Origin: Isoptericola luteus
GTDB lineage: Bacteria > Actinomycetota > Actinomycetes > Actinomycetales > Cellulomonadaceae
Length of the DNA: 64,000 nt
Direction of reading: 5' to 3'
Assembly (NCBI RefSeq): GCF_020297055.1
Contig: NZ_JAIXCQ010000001.1
Coordinates: 254,128 to 318,127, forward strand
Part shown: positions 7,541 to 15,456 of the stretch, piece after piece
Position numbering within the stretch: position 1 is the first letter of the stretch
Layout: each line of letters opens with the position of its first letter
Made by a program: the position numbers and the translations under genes
Notes under the pieces: model-generated
The model's input: the letters and a program-made list of their open reading frames with translations, nothing else
Databases searched by the model: none
Told to the model about the DNA's origin: nothing

Positions 7541-8380
7541 TCAGCGGCCGGTGTTGTTCATCTCGTCCGGGTGCGAGCCGACGCGCTCGCCCCGGTCCAG
7601 CGCGGTGATGTCGGCCAGGTCGGCGGCGCTGAGCTCGAAGTCGAACAGGGCGAAGTTCTCCTCGATGCGCGACGGCGTCACCGACTTGGGGAAGACGACG
7701 TCCCCGCGCTGCAGGTGCCAGCGCAGCACCACCTGGGCGGGCGTGCGGCCGTGGTCGGCGGCGATGCGCACGATCGTCGGGTCCGCGAGGACGGCGCCGC
7801 GCCCGAGCGGGGACCACGCCTCCGTGACGATGTCGTGCTCGGCGTCGACGGCGCGCACGTCCTCGTTGCCGAGCCACGGGTGCACCTCCACCTGGTTGAC
7901 GGCCGGCACCACCGTGGTCTCCGCGAGCAGGCGGCGCAGGTGGTGGGGTTCGAAGTTGGAGACCCCGATCGCCCGGGCACGCCCCGAGCGGTAGATCTCC
8001 TCCAGGGCACCCCACGCCTCCACGTACCTGTCCACGGCGGGCAGCGGCCAGTGGATGAGGAACAGGTCCACGTGGTCCAGCCCCAGCTCGTCGAGCGAGC
8101 GGTCGAACGCGGCGTGCGCGTCGTCGTGCGCGTGGAACGCGTTGTTGAGCTTGGTGGTGACGAACAGCTCGTCGCGCGCGACGCCGGACGCCGCGATCGC
8201 CTCTCCCACGCCCCGCTCGTTGCGGTACATCTGCGCGGTGTCGAGATGCCGGTAACCCGTCTCGAGGGCGGTCAGCACCAGGTCGCGGGTCTGCTCCGGC
8301 GGGATCTTGAACGTGCCGAAGCCGAGCTGCGGGATCGTCGTGCCGTTGTTGAGGGCAAGGGTGGGGATCGTGGTGCTCAT
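7541..8380 (-). CDS. Aldo/keto reductase
   Basis: A 279-residue NADPH-dependent reductase of the AKR5-like group (2,5-diketo-gluconate reductase-like). The catalytic tetrad is complete: Asp47, Tyr52, Lys77 and His110 (HLDTAQMY, VTTKL, LIHWP). GVSNF and the C-terminal PKSVTPSRIEEN cofactor segment are present. The start at 8380 has a GGATGGGA ribosome site; an ATG three codons upstream at 8389 is the alternative. It stands alone between two intergenic regions. The physiological substrate cannot be told. Confidence 0.93.
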   Translation of the reverse strand: MSTTIPTLALNNGTTIPQLGFGTFKIPPEQTRDLVLTALETGYRHLDTAQMYRNERGVGEAIAASGVARDELFVTTKLNNAFHAHDDAHAAFDRSLDELGLDHVDLFLIHWPLPAVDRYVEAWGALEEIYRSGRARAIGVSNFEPHHLRRLLAETTVVPAVNQVEVHPWLGNEDVRAVDAEHDIVTEAWSPLGRGAVLADPTIVRIAADHGRTPAQVVLRWHLQRGDVVFPKSVTPSRIEENFALFDFELSAADLADITALDRGERVGSHPDEMNNTGR

Positions 8381-8557
8381 ACGTCCCATCCTGTCCCGCG
8401 CCGGGAGTCCTCGCAGCGGCCGTCGCGGGACCGGCGATCGAGATGACCGGCGTGCGTGATCGATCCCATCGCGCCCGCACTGGCCCGCGGGCGCCCTTCA
8501 GGAGCACGCTGGGAGCGTCGTCCCGGCCGCCCAGCGGCCACCCCGCGAGGAGGTCCG

Positions 8558-9025
8558 ATGTCGCTCGACCAGGTGCTGCCGGACCCGCCGCCGTCCGAGG
8601 TCCAGGTCTACTTCGCGTCGTCCGCCTCGGGGATGGTGCGGCAGTTCTGCGAGCGCCTCGGGCGGCCCGCGCACGACCTGGCCGACCGTGAGGTGCGCGG
8701 GTCCGTGCCCACCGGCCCGTGGGTGCTCGTGACGCCGTCGTACAAGACGGGCAACCCGGACAACGACACCCTGCCCGAGCCGGTGCGCCGGTTCCTGCGC
8801 CACCCCGTCACACGCCGTCGACTGGTGGGCGTCATGGGGTCGGGCAACCGCAACTTCGGCACGCACTACCAGGCGGCCGCCCGGCAGGTGGCGCAGGCGT
8901 CGGGGCGCCCGGTGCTGTTCGAGTTCGAGCTCCAGGGCACGCGGTGGGACGTCGAGCAGGCACGCGAGACCCTCGCCGCTCTCGACCGCCGGATCCGGGC
9001 AGGGCACGCGCGGACGCCCGCCTGA
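8558..9025 (+). CDS. nrdI: NrdI-like flavodoxin (ribonucleotide reductase accessory)
   Basis: A 155-residue flavodoxin-fold protein. NrdI supplies the oxidant that builds the Mn2-tyrosyl radical of class Ib ribonucleotide reductase (NrdF). Visible hallmarks are VYFASSASGMVRQFCERL in place of the FMN phosphate loop, LVTPSYKTG, and GVMGSGNRNFGTHY. The start at 8558 follows a GAGGAGG site. It is unusually alone: no nrdH, nrdE or nrdF is adjacent, whereas the class Ib genes normally form one operon. It may be a relocated or second copy. Confidence 0.85.
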   Translation: MSLDQVLPDPPPSEVQVYFASSASGMVRQFCERLGRPAHDLADREVRGSVPTGPWVLVTPSYKTGNPDNDTLPEPVRRFLRHPVTRRRLVGVMGSGNRNFGTHYQAAARQVAQASGRPVLFEFELQGTRWDVEQARETLAALDRRIRAGHARTPA

Positions 9026-9190
9026 GCCCGGCGGGGTGGCCCGGCGTCGACGACGCGCCGGACGTCAGCGTGGACCGGCCGCCCCGCCCGGAACCGCACC
9101 CGCCCTGCACCCACCCCGTACCCACCCCGTACCCACCCCTGGGCCGGGCGTCGGCGGCGGGGGCACAATAGAGGGACCCGGAGGTGTTCC

Positions 9191-9412
9191 ATGGTCACGA
9201 TCGACAAGGCACGGGCCGCCAAGCCCGCCCTGCGCGCCGCGCTCGAGAGCGTCGAGGGGGTGTGCGGCGTCGGGCTCGCCCAACGCGGCGACGAGTCGGA
9301 CTGGGTGCTGCGGGTCAACGTCTACACGCTGAGCGCCCGCAAGGACGTCCCCCCCGTCATCGACGGCGTCCCCGTGCAGGTCGCGGTCGTGGGAGCGGTC
9401 ACCGCCCTCTGA
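9191..9412 (+). CDS. Small protein of unknown function
   Basis: A 73-residue soluble protein with no motif I recognise. It begins MVTIDKARAAKPALRAALE and contains alternating hydrophobic strands (WVLRVNVYTL, VPVQVAVVGAVTAL). Its reading quality is good (GGAGG site 7 bases before ATG, typical codon use). It is the last intact host gene before the interrupted thioredoxin/NHL gene. Confidence 0.6.
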   Translation: MVTIDKARAAKPALRAALESVEGVCGVGLAQRGDESDWVLRVNVYTLSARKDVPPVIDGVPVQVAVVGAVTAL

Positions 9413-9606
9413 CGCAGGGACCGTGGGCGCCACCGCCACCTTCCGGCAAGGCTCGAATGCTGCGGGTATGACCGTCCGCCTGCTGCTGGAAACGCTGGCG
9501 CAATGGCTCGCGGCACACGCCCGGCCACGATGAGGTGGGTCGGGTGTCTCCGCACGCGCCGCCTCCGGGCGGGCTCGGGCCGTGCCAGCCGCCCCACACG
9601 ATGCCC

Positions 9607-9612
9607 CAGAAT
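9607..9612 (+). promoter_or_regulatory. -10-like box of the displaced host promoter
   Basis: CAGAAT ends six bases before the GTG at 9619. The element-borne copy at the other end has CACAAT at 22243-22248 in the same position. Both fit a leaderless transcript. Confidence 0.45.
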
Positions 9613-9618
9613 GGCCGG

Positions 9619-9747
9619 GTGGCTTCCTCGTCTCGTCTGCCCCGTGTCCGCGCCTCCGAGCTGGTCGGGCGCGGCTGGCTCAACACCGGCGGGCGCGACG
9701 TCTCGCTCGCGGACCTGCGCGGCAAGGTCGTGGTGCTCGACTTCTGA
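9619..9747 (+). pseudogene. Displaced native 5' end of the thioredoxin/NHL-repeat gene
   Basis: GTG at 9619 opens a 42-residue frame ending in TGA 9745-9747. It matches the first 42 codons of the intact gene at 22255-24354: 98 of 128 bases and 35 of 42 residues are the same by my count. The next codon in the intact gene is TGG (Trp); here the mobile element has changed it to TGA. This is therefore the original chromosomal start, cut off from its body by integration at the TCGACTTCTG core. The product would be a useless fragment of the thioredoxin domain. Confidence 0.88.
9737..9746. other. attL core of the integrated element
   Basis: TCGACTTCTG is shared with 22373-22382 and marks where host gene sequence ends and element sequence begins. 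The serine integrase gene starts 33 bases further in. The true crossover dinucleotide lies within this string but cannot be fixed from one copy of each junction. Confidence 0.75.
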
Positions 9748-9766
9748 ACGTCGTTGACAGTAGCAC

Positions 9767-9772
9767 TAAACT
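9767..9772 (+). promoter_or_regulatory. -10-like box for the integrase gene
   Basis: TAAACT ends six bases before the integrase ATG at 9779. The -35 region would fall on the attL junction, so integration state could change integrase transcription. A TTGACA at 9754-9759 is too close to this -10 to be its partner. Confidence 0.4.
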
Positions 9773-9778
9773 TTCCCC

Positions 9779-11563
9779 ATGACGACGGACGCGCCGACCC
9801 CGGGAAGGTGCTGCGCCCTTTACGTGCGCCGCTCCTCCGCTGCGAAGACCGGAAACCGGACACTCGCCGAACAGGAGGCGGAGGCGCGCGCCCTCGCGAC
9901 GAGGGAGAGCCTTCACGTTGTTGAGGTCTACGCGGAGCGGGAGGGGACCGGAGCGTCCGCGCGGAGTGGCAAAAAGCGGCCTCAATGGGAGGCGGCCCTC
10001 GCCGCCCTCGACAAGGGCGACCGTTTCCGGACGGTGATTGCCTACGCCCTCGATCGCGCCGACCGTCGCGGCGCGGACACGCTCGGGAACATGCTCACCA
10101 AGCATGCCGCGACGGGCCGCCGCGTCTTGACGTGCGACGGCGTCGACACGTCCGACGAGAAGCAGCGCATGACGACCATCATTCGCGGCGAGGTGGCGCG
10201 CGATTACTCGGAGCGTCTCGGAGACAACATTGCCCGGACGAAGCGCTACCGCCGCGAGGAGGGTCGTTGGCTGGGTGGCCGCCCGCCCTGGGGGCTCCGC
10301 GTCGAGTCGGTGCCGGACCCTGTGACGGGTGACCCCGTAAAGACGGGTCGCTTGGTGCATGACCCTGTGACGTATCCAGAGGCGCGCAAGGCGGCCGAGG
10401 CTCTCCTTGCGGGCGCGTCCTTGTGGTCGGTCGTGAACGATTTGAACGCGCGCCAAGTGACGCCCCTTGCCTCCGGCGTCGAGTGGGGCGCGCGGGTCAC
10501 CCGCAAGGCTCGCAATGGCCCGGAGGACGTGGTGAGCGCGCCCCAGGGCTGGAGGGTGCCGAGCCTGGCGAACCTCGTACGTCAACCGTCGTGGGCAGGG
10601 CTGCAAGGCATCCGTCACCGCAAGCGGGATGGGGACGGGAAACTCCTGCCGTGGCCCGCTGTCGCCGAGGTCTACCGTTCGACGGAGACGGGCGAGCCCG
10701 TGAGCATCGGTGAAGGCGTGGTGACGCCCGAGGAGCGGCTTCTCATCCTCGCGCACCTCGATGCCCGGACGGCAGAGGCCGTTGGCGCGGTGCCGACCGT
10801 CCAGGGTCGGCCCCGTCGTCACGTCGCCAATCAACCAACGTCGCTTTTGGGTACACGCCTCGTGTGTTCCTCGTGCGGCTCCCGGTGCGTCGTGAACAAT
10901 GCGAAGAAGAAGGACGGCACGCGGTATCGCTATTACCGTTGTTCCTCCGCGGCCCAAGGCGGGAGCCGCTGCCCCGGCTTTTCGGCCCCGCTCCTCGACC
11001 TAGACGACTATGTCGGCTGGCGAGTGCGCTCGTACATTGCGAGCCTCACGCCGGAGGATGACGCCCTATGGGCCGCTTCCGCGGTGTGGGCCGCGACCGA
11101 GGATCCAGCCACTCGCGACGCGCTGAAGAGTGCGGAGGCCGCCTTGAACGCCGCCCGGGCGAATTTGGAGCGCATCCGGCGCTTGGTGGCCGCGGGTGTC
11201 TTCCTGGAGGAGGACGCCGCGGTCGAGATGCCCCGTGCCCGAAAGGCGGTCGAGGTAGCCGAGCGGGACGTCGCCGATGCTGGCGGAGGAACGCCCGACG
11301 TTGGAGCACTCCTCGACGCTGCGGGTACGGAGGATGCGTGGGAGGCCCTAGACACGCTCGCACGTCGCCGCGTGATCGAGTCGGTCGTGGAGCGCGTGAC
11401 CGTCACCCGTGCTGGTCGGCGCGGCGTGAGGTTTTCTCCGGAGCGCGTGACGGTCACCTGGGCGCATACCTCGGCGCCCATCGACGCTGATTCCACCGGT
11501 GCCCCGTCGCCCGTCTCGGATCGTCCGTGGGGAGAGAAGCGGCGAGGCGGCTTGAAACGCTGA
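9779..11563 (+). CDS. Large serine recombinase (integrase)
   Basis: A 594-residue phiC31-type serine integrase that catalyses attP x attB integration. The N-terminal resolvase domain (about residues 10-150) carries YVRRSS with Ser19 as nucleophile, then FRTVIAYALDRADRRG. The recombinase domain includes GRPPWGLRV, a zinc ribbon starts at Cys363/Cys366, and a coiled-coil region follows near residues 440-510. It sits just inside the left end of the element, the normal place. No recombination directionality factor is recognisable, but one of the small proteins of the element could serve. Confidence 0.96.
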   Translation: MTTDAPTPGRCCALYVRRSSAAKTGNRTLAEQEAEARALATRESLHVVEVYAEREGTGASARSGKKRPQWEAALAALDKGDRFRTVIAYALDRADRRGADTLGNMLTKHAATGRRVLTCDGVDTSDEKQRMTTIIRGEVARDYSERLGDNIARTKRYRREEGRWLGGRPPWGLRVESVPDPVTGDPVKTGRLVHDPVTYPEARKAAEALLAGASLWSVVNDLNARQVTPLASGVEWGARVTRKARNGPEDVVSAPQGWRVPSLANLVRQPSWAGLQGIRHRKRDGDGKLLPWPAVAEVYRSTETGEPVSIGEGVVTPEERLLILAHLDARTAEAVGAVPTVQGRPRRHVANQPTSLLGTRLVCSSCGSRCVVNNAKKKDGTRYRYYRCSSAAQGGSRCPGFSAPLLDLDDYVGWRVRSYIASLTPEDDALWAASAVWAATEDPATRDALKSAEAALNAARANLERIRRLVAAGVFLEEDAAVEMPRARKAVEVAERDVADAGGGTPDVGALLDAAGTEDAWEALDTLARRRVIESVVERVTVTRAGRRGVRFSPERVTVTWAHTSAPIDADSTGAPSPVSDRPWGEKRRGGLKR

Positions 11564-11976
11564 CGCCCTCTTGCGGCCCTGAACGAAGGCTCGACGCCCG
11601 ATCCCCGGGCGCCAGGCTTTCGTCGTCTCTACAGATTTGTCTGCATTTCCTAGGGCGTCATACGCGCCGGGTGCGGTCGCCGGGGAAGGCGTCCCGCTCA
11701 TCCTCGTTTACTCGGGTGTACCGAATGGCTACATCCCTATGTTCTCTCTCTAGACGACGACGTCTTGAGAGAGAACATAGGGATGTAGCCATTCCGTACA
11801 CCCCGCCATACCCCACCCGGCACCCGTTCCACGGCGACGCGGCGGGCGGCGTGCGAATTAGCACCGGAAGCCGGCTAGTGGCCGCTACGGGCAACCCCCT
11901 GCGCACTGTCTCTACGGAGAACGAATCGCGCGACGCTGCCGAGCGCCGCCCCGGCTGAACTTGGAGGCCACCCGCT
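11564..11976. other. Gene-free stretch after the integrase
   Basis: About 410 bases without a credible coding frame. It holds the long inverted repeat at 11714-11803 and otherwise shows nothing I can name. Frames reported here are broken or run through both arms of the repeat. Confidence 0.55.
11714..11803. repeat. Long near-perfect inverted repeat within the mobile element
   Basis: Arms 11714-11750 and 11767-11803 (37 bases each) are reverse complements with one mismatch. The 16-base centre itself has a 5-bp stem (AGACG/CGTCT, loop 11757-11760), giving one hairpin of about 90 bases. It is clearly AT-richer than its surroundings. No transposase or target-site duplication is visible. It could be a terminator, a replication structure of the excised element or an inserted palindrome. 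Confidence 0.8.
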
Positions 11977-12114
11977 ATGACACCGAGGCACTGCCACGCA
12001 CCGGACTGCACGGAGGGCCTCCTCCCAGGCGTTCGCCGTGATGCACGGTACTGCTCTTCACGTTGCAAGGCGGCCGCCGCCCGCGCTCGCAAAGTCACGG
12101 TCCTCGGCCTCTAA
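11977..12114 (+). CDS. Small zinc-finger protein
   Basis: A 45-residue protein with two cysteine pairs, CHAPDC (Cys6, Cys11) and YCSSRC (Cys26, Cys30), followed by a basic tail (KAAAARARK). This is the common small phage-type treble-clef pattern. GGAGG lies nine bases before ATG. A strong terminator hairpin follows. It probably binds nucleic acid or a protein partner; no function is assigned. Confidence 0.65.
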   Translation: MTPRHCHAPDCTEGLLPGVRRDARYCSSRCKAAAARARKVTVLGL

Positions 12115-12185
12115 TTCGCCCGCGCCGCTGGACCGGCGCGTTCCACTCGCTCTCCGCTGCCGCCACCCCAGCGTTGAGCGCGTCC

Positions 12186-12236
12186 AGGCCCCGGCCTCCC
12201 TCGTAGCGAGTCCAGTCGCTCGGGAGGCCGGGGCCT
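12186..12236 (+). terminator. Intrinsic terminator
   Basis: A 15-bp GC-rich stem (12186-12200 with 12222-12236) with an inner AGCGA/TCGCT stem, followed by TTTCTT. It ends the short zinc-finger transcription unit. Confidence 0.8.
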
Positions 12237-12321
12237 TTCTTCGTACCGGCGTTGAGCGGTACCACGCTCCGCCCCACTGACTTGACGCGGGAGACGCCCG
12301 CGGGAACGGAACGAGCCGACC

Positions 12322-12465
12322 ATGGCTGACGACGTCAACGAGACAGAGATCCCCGAGGAGTCCGTGGGAATGCTCCTAGCCCGAGCCGCCTTCGCGGAGC
12401 CAGGGAGCCCCGAGCACGCCGAGCACACCGAGGCCGCCGCGCGAGCCGCAGGCATCGTCCCGTGA
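12322..12465 (+). CDS. Small acidic protein of unknown function
   Basis: A 47-residue acidic protein (MADDVNETEIPEESVGMLLA). Its TGA overlaps the GTG of the next frame (GTGA), which is the main support for it. It is the first of a chain of short overlapping genes leading toward the portal gene. The ribosome site is weak. Confidence 0.5.
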   Translation: MADDVNETEIPEESVGMLLARAAFAEPGSPEHAEHTEAAARAAGIVP

Positions 12466-12791
12466 GCCGCTCCCTGACGTCCGGGTCATGGCACCGCTGG
12501 TCCCGGCCGTTCTACACGCCCGTGTCCCTGGCGTCCGGGACGCACGTCCCACGGGCCGACGCTCCCGAGCGTCCCGCCCGCCCCGTTCGTTCGGTGAGCC
12601 CGCCGAGCCCGGCGCCCTCCGACGCCCCATCGCTCCGGTTGCACCCGGGCGAAGGAGCCCTCCGCATCTGGAGCGTGCCGTCCCAGGACGACGGCCAGGC
12701 TCGCGGGCTGGACGCCGCCGAGGTCGTCCTAGAGCACCTTGTCTCGTCCTGTCCCACTCTCACCCGCAAGGAGGCCCACCGTGGCCGCTAG
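12462..12791 (+). CDS. Protein of unknown function
   Basis: A 109-residue frame, GTG start overlapping the previous stop, ending inside the next gene (11-base overlap). It is Pro/Ser/Arg-rich in the middle and ends with an amphipathic stretch (LDAAEVVLEHLVSSCPTLT). No family is recognised. Overlaps on both sides suggest a real operon member, but composition alone would not prove it. Confidence 0.45.
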   Translation: MSRSLTSGSWHRWSRPFYTPVSLASGTHVPRADAPERPARPVRSVSPPSPAPSDAPSLRLHPGEGALRIWSVPSQDDGQARGLDAAEVVLEHLVSSCPTLTRKEAHRGR

Positions 12792-13473
12792 CAAGTCCCG
12801 CAACATCACGACCGCGCCCGGCCTGGTGAGTCTGGCCGACCTTCTCCCGCCCACCGGTCACTACAACGTGAGTGTCGCCCTGCATCCGGAGTCCCTCCGC
12901 GAGGTTCTCTCTGGCGACCTCCGGAGGACCACCGCACTCCGCGACCTGCCGCCTGCGTTCAAGGATGGCCCGCTGGCCGCGCCCGGCACCGGCGAGGCCC
13001 TCCAGGCTCTCGCGGAGGAGCGCACGGCGCACAACGCCGCGGTCGCGGCTTTCCGCGCCGCCCGCGCCGACCGTGCTGCCCTGCCCTCGGACTCCACTCC
13101 CGGCGAGGTCGAGGGTGCCGAGGTTGCTCAGCGCGACGCCCGGCGCGCCGAGGTAGCGGCCGAGCGCGCGAAGGTTGGTGCCGAGCACGATGCGGTGCGC
13201 GTCATCTACGACGTGACCGAAGACCTTGTGACCCGACGCCGCGAAGCGTATGCCGCTGCTCGGGCGGTCGCCGTGAACCAGGCGACCGAGGCGATTGCAT
13301 CTCTGACCGAGGCGCTGACCGTCACCGCGGCTGACGAGTACGTCAACGGCGACCGCACCAAGCCTCGGACCTTCGTTGTGAACACCCCGGCCGGGAGCGA
13401 GCATCTTGCCGCGCTCATTCAGCACGTCGAGACGCTGAACGGCACCGCAGAGCCCGAGTGGAGGCAAATCTGA
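12781..13473 (+). CDS. Hypothetical protein with central coiled coil
   Basis: A 230-residue protein, GTG start preceded by AAGGAGG. The N-terminal 70 residues are mixed (LVSLADLLPPTGHYNVSVAL), the centre (about residues 80-150) is Ala/Arg/Glu-rich and looks helical or coiled-coil, and the end has strand-like segments (PRTFVVNTPAGSEHLAALI). No catalytic motif is visible. Its place two genes before the portal would suit a head-assembly, scaffolding or packaging helper, but that is only positional. Its stop overlaps the next start (TGATG). Confidence 0.65.
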   Translation: MAASKSRNITTAPGLVSLADLLPPTGHYNVSVALHPESLREVLSGDLRRTTALRDLPPAFKDGPLAAPGTGEALQALAEERTAHNAAVAAFRAARADRAALPSDSTPGEVEGAEVAQRDARRAEVAAERAKVGAEHDAVRVIYDVTEDLVTRRREAYAAARAVAVNQATEAIASLTEALTVTAADEYVNGDRTKPRTFVVNTPAGSEHLAALIQHVETLNGTAEPEWRQI

Positions 13474-13616
13474 TGCCCGTCGGTTTCGACCGTGCCGAGC
13501 GCGTCGCCACCGCTCTCCGCCAGCGCGAAGAGGACCACGCTCGCGCGGAGCGTGCCGCTCTCGGCGAGATGACTGCCGAGGACCTGGACGCGATCGCGGC
13601 GGCTGCCCGCCGCTGA
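13473..13616 (+). CDS. Small helical protein of unknown function
   Basis: A 47-residue protein (MPVGFDRAERVATALRQREE) coupled by TGATG to the preceding gene. It is almost wholly predicted helix with alternating charges. Too short for a family call. Confidence 0.5.
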   Translation: MPVGFDRAERVATALRQREEDHARAERAALGEMTAEDLDAIAAAARR

Positions 13617-13698
13617 CCCCCGGGGGAGGCGCGACGCCGCGTCTCCACTCCCGGAGTGGCATGGCACCTCCCTGTACGCGCGGGTTTGGAGGTCGCAA

Positions 13699-13974
13699 TC
13701 AAACCCGCCGCACCGCGGACGCCCAGACCCACGCGAACCCCTCCCGTCCGCCCGGATCGATGTAGCGAACGTGGACCTGCGGGTGATCGCACACCGTCCA
13801 TGCATCTGCCTCCGCTGTCTCGGCGAGGAACTCCCTACCGCGCCCGCTCACGACCCACACCCGCACCGGCACCGGCTCCGAAGGCCGCGCCTGGCGTGCA
13901 CCGTCGCGCGCCGACCGCGGCGCGTCCGTCGCGTGCTCGTGCAGCGGCACCTGTTCCAAGCCCTTCGAACGCAC
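13699..13974 (-). CDS. SOS-box-controlled small protein of unknown function
   Basis: A 91-residue protein on the opposite strand to its neighbours. The C-terminal half reads like a compact globular domain (VWVVSGRGREFLAETAEADAW, then VHVRYIDPGGREGFAWVWAS). I do not recognise the family. The GTG start at 13974 follows a TAGGCT box by six bases (leaderless), and a perfect actinobacterial LexA box spans the start point. An overlapping Pro/Arg-rich frame on the plus strand is a shadow. Damage-induced expression suggests a role in induction, excision or interference with the host or helper. Confidence 0.62.
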   Translation of the reverse strand: MRSKGLEQVPLHEHATDAPRSARDGARQARPSEPVPVRVWVVSGRGREFLAETAEADAWTVCDHPQVHVRYIDPGGREGFAWVWASAVRRV

Positions 13975-13980
13975 GTTCGA
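13965..13980. promoter_or_regulatory. LexA (SOS) box
   Basis: TCGAACGCACGTTCGA fits the mycobacterial SOS box TCGAAC-N4-GTTCGA exactly. It covers the predicted transcription start and GTG of the minus-strand gene, next to its -10 box (TAGGCT at 13981-13986 on the minus strand). It also lies 55 bases upstream of the portal start on the plus strand, so it may control both directions. Confidence 0.75.
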
Positions 13981-14034
13981 AGCCTACGCCTGCCCGGAGG
14001 GCACGCCCTCCGGCCCCGCCCACTGGAGAATTCT

Positions 14035-15456
14035 GTGACAACCACCGCCCGAGCCCGTGAACTTGTCGAGATGCTCGACGCGGAGAAGCGCCCAGGCGCC
14101 CGGCTCGACCTCGCGCGCCGCTATGCCTACACGGGTGACCACGACCTGCCGTACATGCCCCGTCGCGTCGGCCGGGAGTTCCGCGCCCTCGCCGAGTCCT
14201 CCCGTGAGCACCGGATCCCTGCCGTCCTCCAGACCCTTTCGGCGCCCCTTCGAGTCGTCGGCTTCCGCACTTCCGGGACAAGCGAGAACGCTGCCCCGTG
14301 GGCAAACTGGCAGGCGAACGGCCTGGACGCCAGGCAGGACGGCGTGCACTTCGACGCTCTCGCGGCTGGGGTGTCCTACGTCCGCGTCGTGCCCAGCGGC
14401 AACCGCGGCGACGTCGCCGCCATCACCCCGTGCGGGTTCGATTCCGTCCTCGCCCTCTACGCGAGCGCTGACGCCGAGTGGCCCATTGAAGCTATCCACC
14501 ACGTGGGCCGCGGCACCGACTCCAACGGAGTCACCCGGAACATCTACGACGTCTGGACGCCGTCACACCGCCAGCGCTTCGAAGAGGCCGACCGATCCAC
14601 CAACACCGACGGCCTCGCTGCTAGCGAGCCGGTGCCACACGGCCTCGGCGTCGTGCCCTTCGTCCGCTTCGTTGAGCGGTTCGGCGCCCCCTGCCAAGGC
14701 CTCGCGTCGACGCTGAAGCCCCAGGCCGATCGCTTGAACCGTGCTCTGCTCTCCCTGGAGGTCGTCCAGCAGTACGCCTCCTTCCGCCAGCGTTGGGCGA
14801 CCGGCCTTGCCATCCCGGTGGACGAGGAGACAGGCGAGCCGCTGGAACCGTTCGAGGCAGCCGTGAGCCGGCTATGGGTCTCGGACTCAACGGATGCCAA
14901 GTTCGGCGACTTCGCCCAGAGCGACCCGAGCGGCGTTCTGGCGAACATCGCCGACGCACGGACCGCCATGGCGGTCCTCGCGGGAGTCCAACCGGGCCTC
15001 GTGGAGGGTCTGGACGTCGCGGGCGCCAAGGCAGGCGCCGCGGCGACGTCGTCCAGCCTGATGGATCGCCGGATCCGCTCCCTGTCGGCTTCGTTCGGCG
15101 AGGCCTGGGAGCAAGTCCTCCGCCTCGCGGCCAAGGTCACCGGCGACTCCCGCGCCGCCTCTGATAATGCCTCCCGCGTCACCTGGGAGACCGTCGAAGC
15201 CGAGTCCGTCCAGGCCACGGTGACCGCCCTAGCGACCGCAGTCGGAGCCCTCGGCCTTCCGCCGGAGGCGACTTGGCCCGCCCTGGTTGCCACGATCCCC
15301 GGCGCCACTGCGGATGACCTGGAGACCTGGCGCGCCCTGGCCGCCGAGCGCGACGGGACCGTGAGGCTCGCCTCCGACTACGTCCGTGGCGGCACGACCG
15401 CGGCCGAGCCCTCCGAACCCGCCGACGGCGCGGCGGTCCTCTCCGAGGCTGCGTGA
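14035..15456 (+). CDS. Phage portal protein, SPP1 Gp6-like
   Basis: A 473-residue portal. The portal ring sits at one capsid vertex and is the channel for DNA packaging and exit. The sequence has the family layout: N-terminal clip region (YAYTGDHDLPYMPRRVGREF), crown/wing strands, LASTLKPQADRLNRALLSLEVVQQYASFRQRW, and the long stem helix near SSLMDRRIRSLSASFGEAWEQVLRLA. The length is normal. GTG start with GGAG upstream. It is coupled to the MuF-like gene by GTGA. No terminase gene precedes it, which is abnormal for a functional phage head module. Confidence 0.85.
   Translation: MTTTARARELVEMLDAEKRPGARLDLARRYAYTGDHDLPYMPRRVGREFRALAESSREHRIPAVLQTLSAPLRVVGFRTSGTSENAAPWANWQANGLDARQDGVHFDALAAGVSYVRVVPSGNRGDVAAITPCGFDSVLALYASADAEWPIEAIHHVGRGTDSNGVTRNIYDVWTPSHRQRFEEADRSTNTDGLAASEPVPHGLGVVPFVRFVERFGAPCQGLASTLKPQADRLNRALLSLEVVQQYASFRQRWATGLAIPVDEETGEPLEPFEAAVSRLWVSDSTDAKFGDFAQSDPSGVLANIADARTAMAVLAGVQPGLVEGLDVAGAKAGAAATSSSLMDRRIRSLSASFGEAWEQVLRLAAKVTGDSRAASDNASRVTWETVEAESVQATVTALATAVGALGLPPEATWPALVATIPGATADDLETWRALAAERDGTVRLASDYVRGGTTAAEPSEPADGAAVLSEAA

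Noticed and set aside
9468-9533. A 21-codon ORF before the truncated NHL start
   Set aside because: Too short, no ribosome site or clear leaderless box.
11714-11803. Insertion sequence
   Set aside because: No transposase frame between or beside the arms and no target duplication.
13656-14060. Pro/Arg-rich plus-strand frame upstream of the portal
   Set aside because: Composition of a shadow; the opposite strand has a protein-like frame with leaderless start and SOS box.
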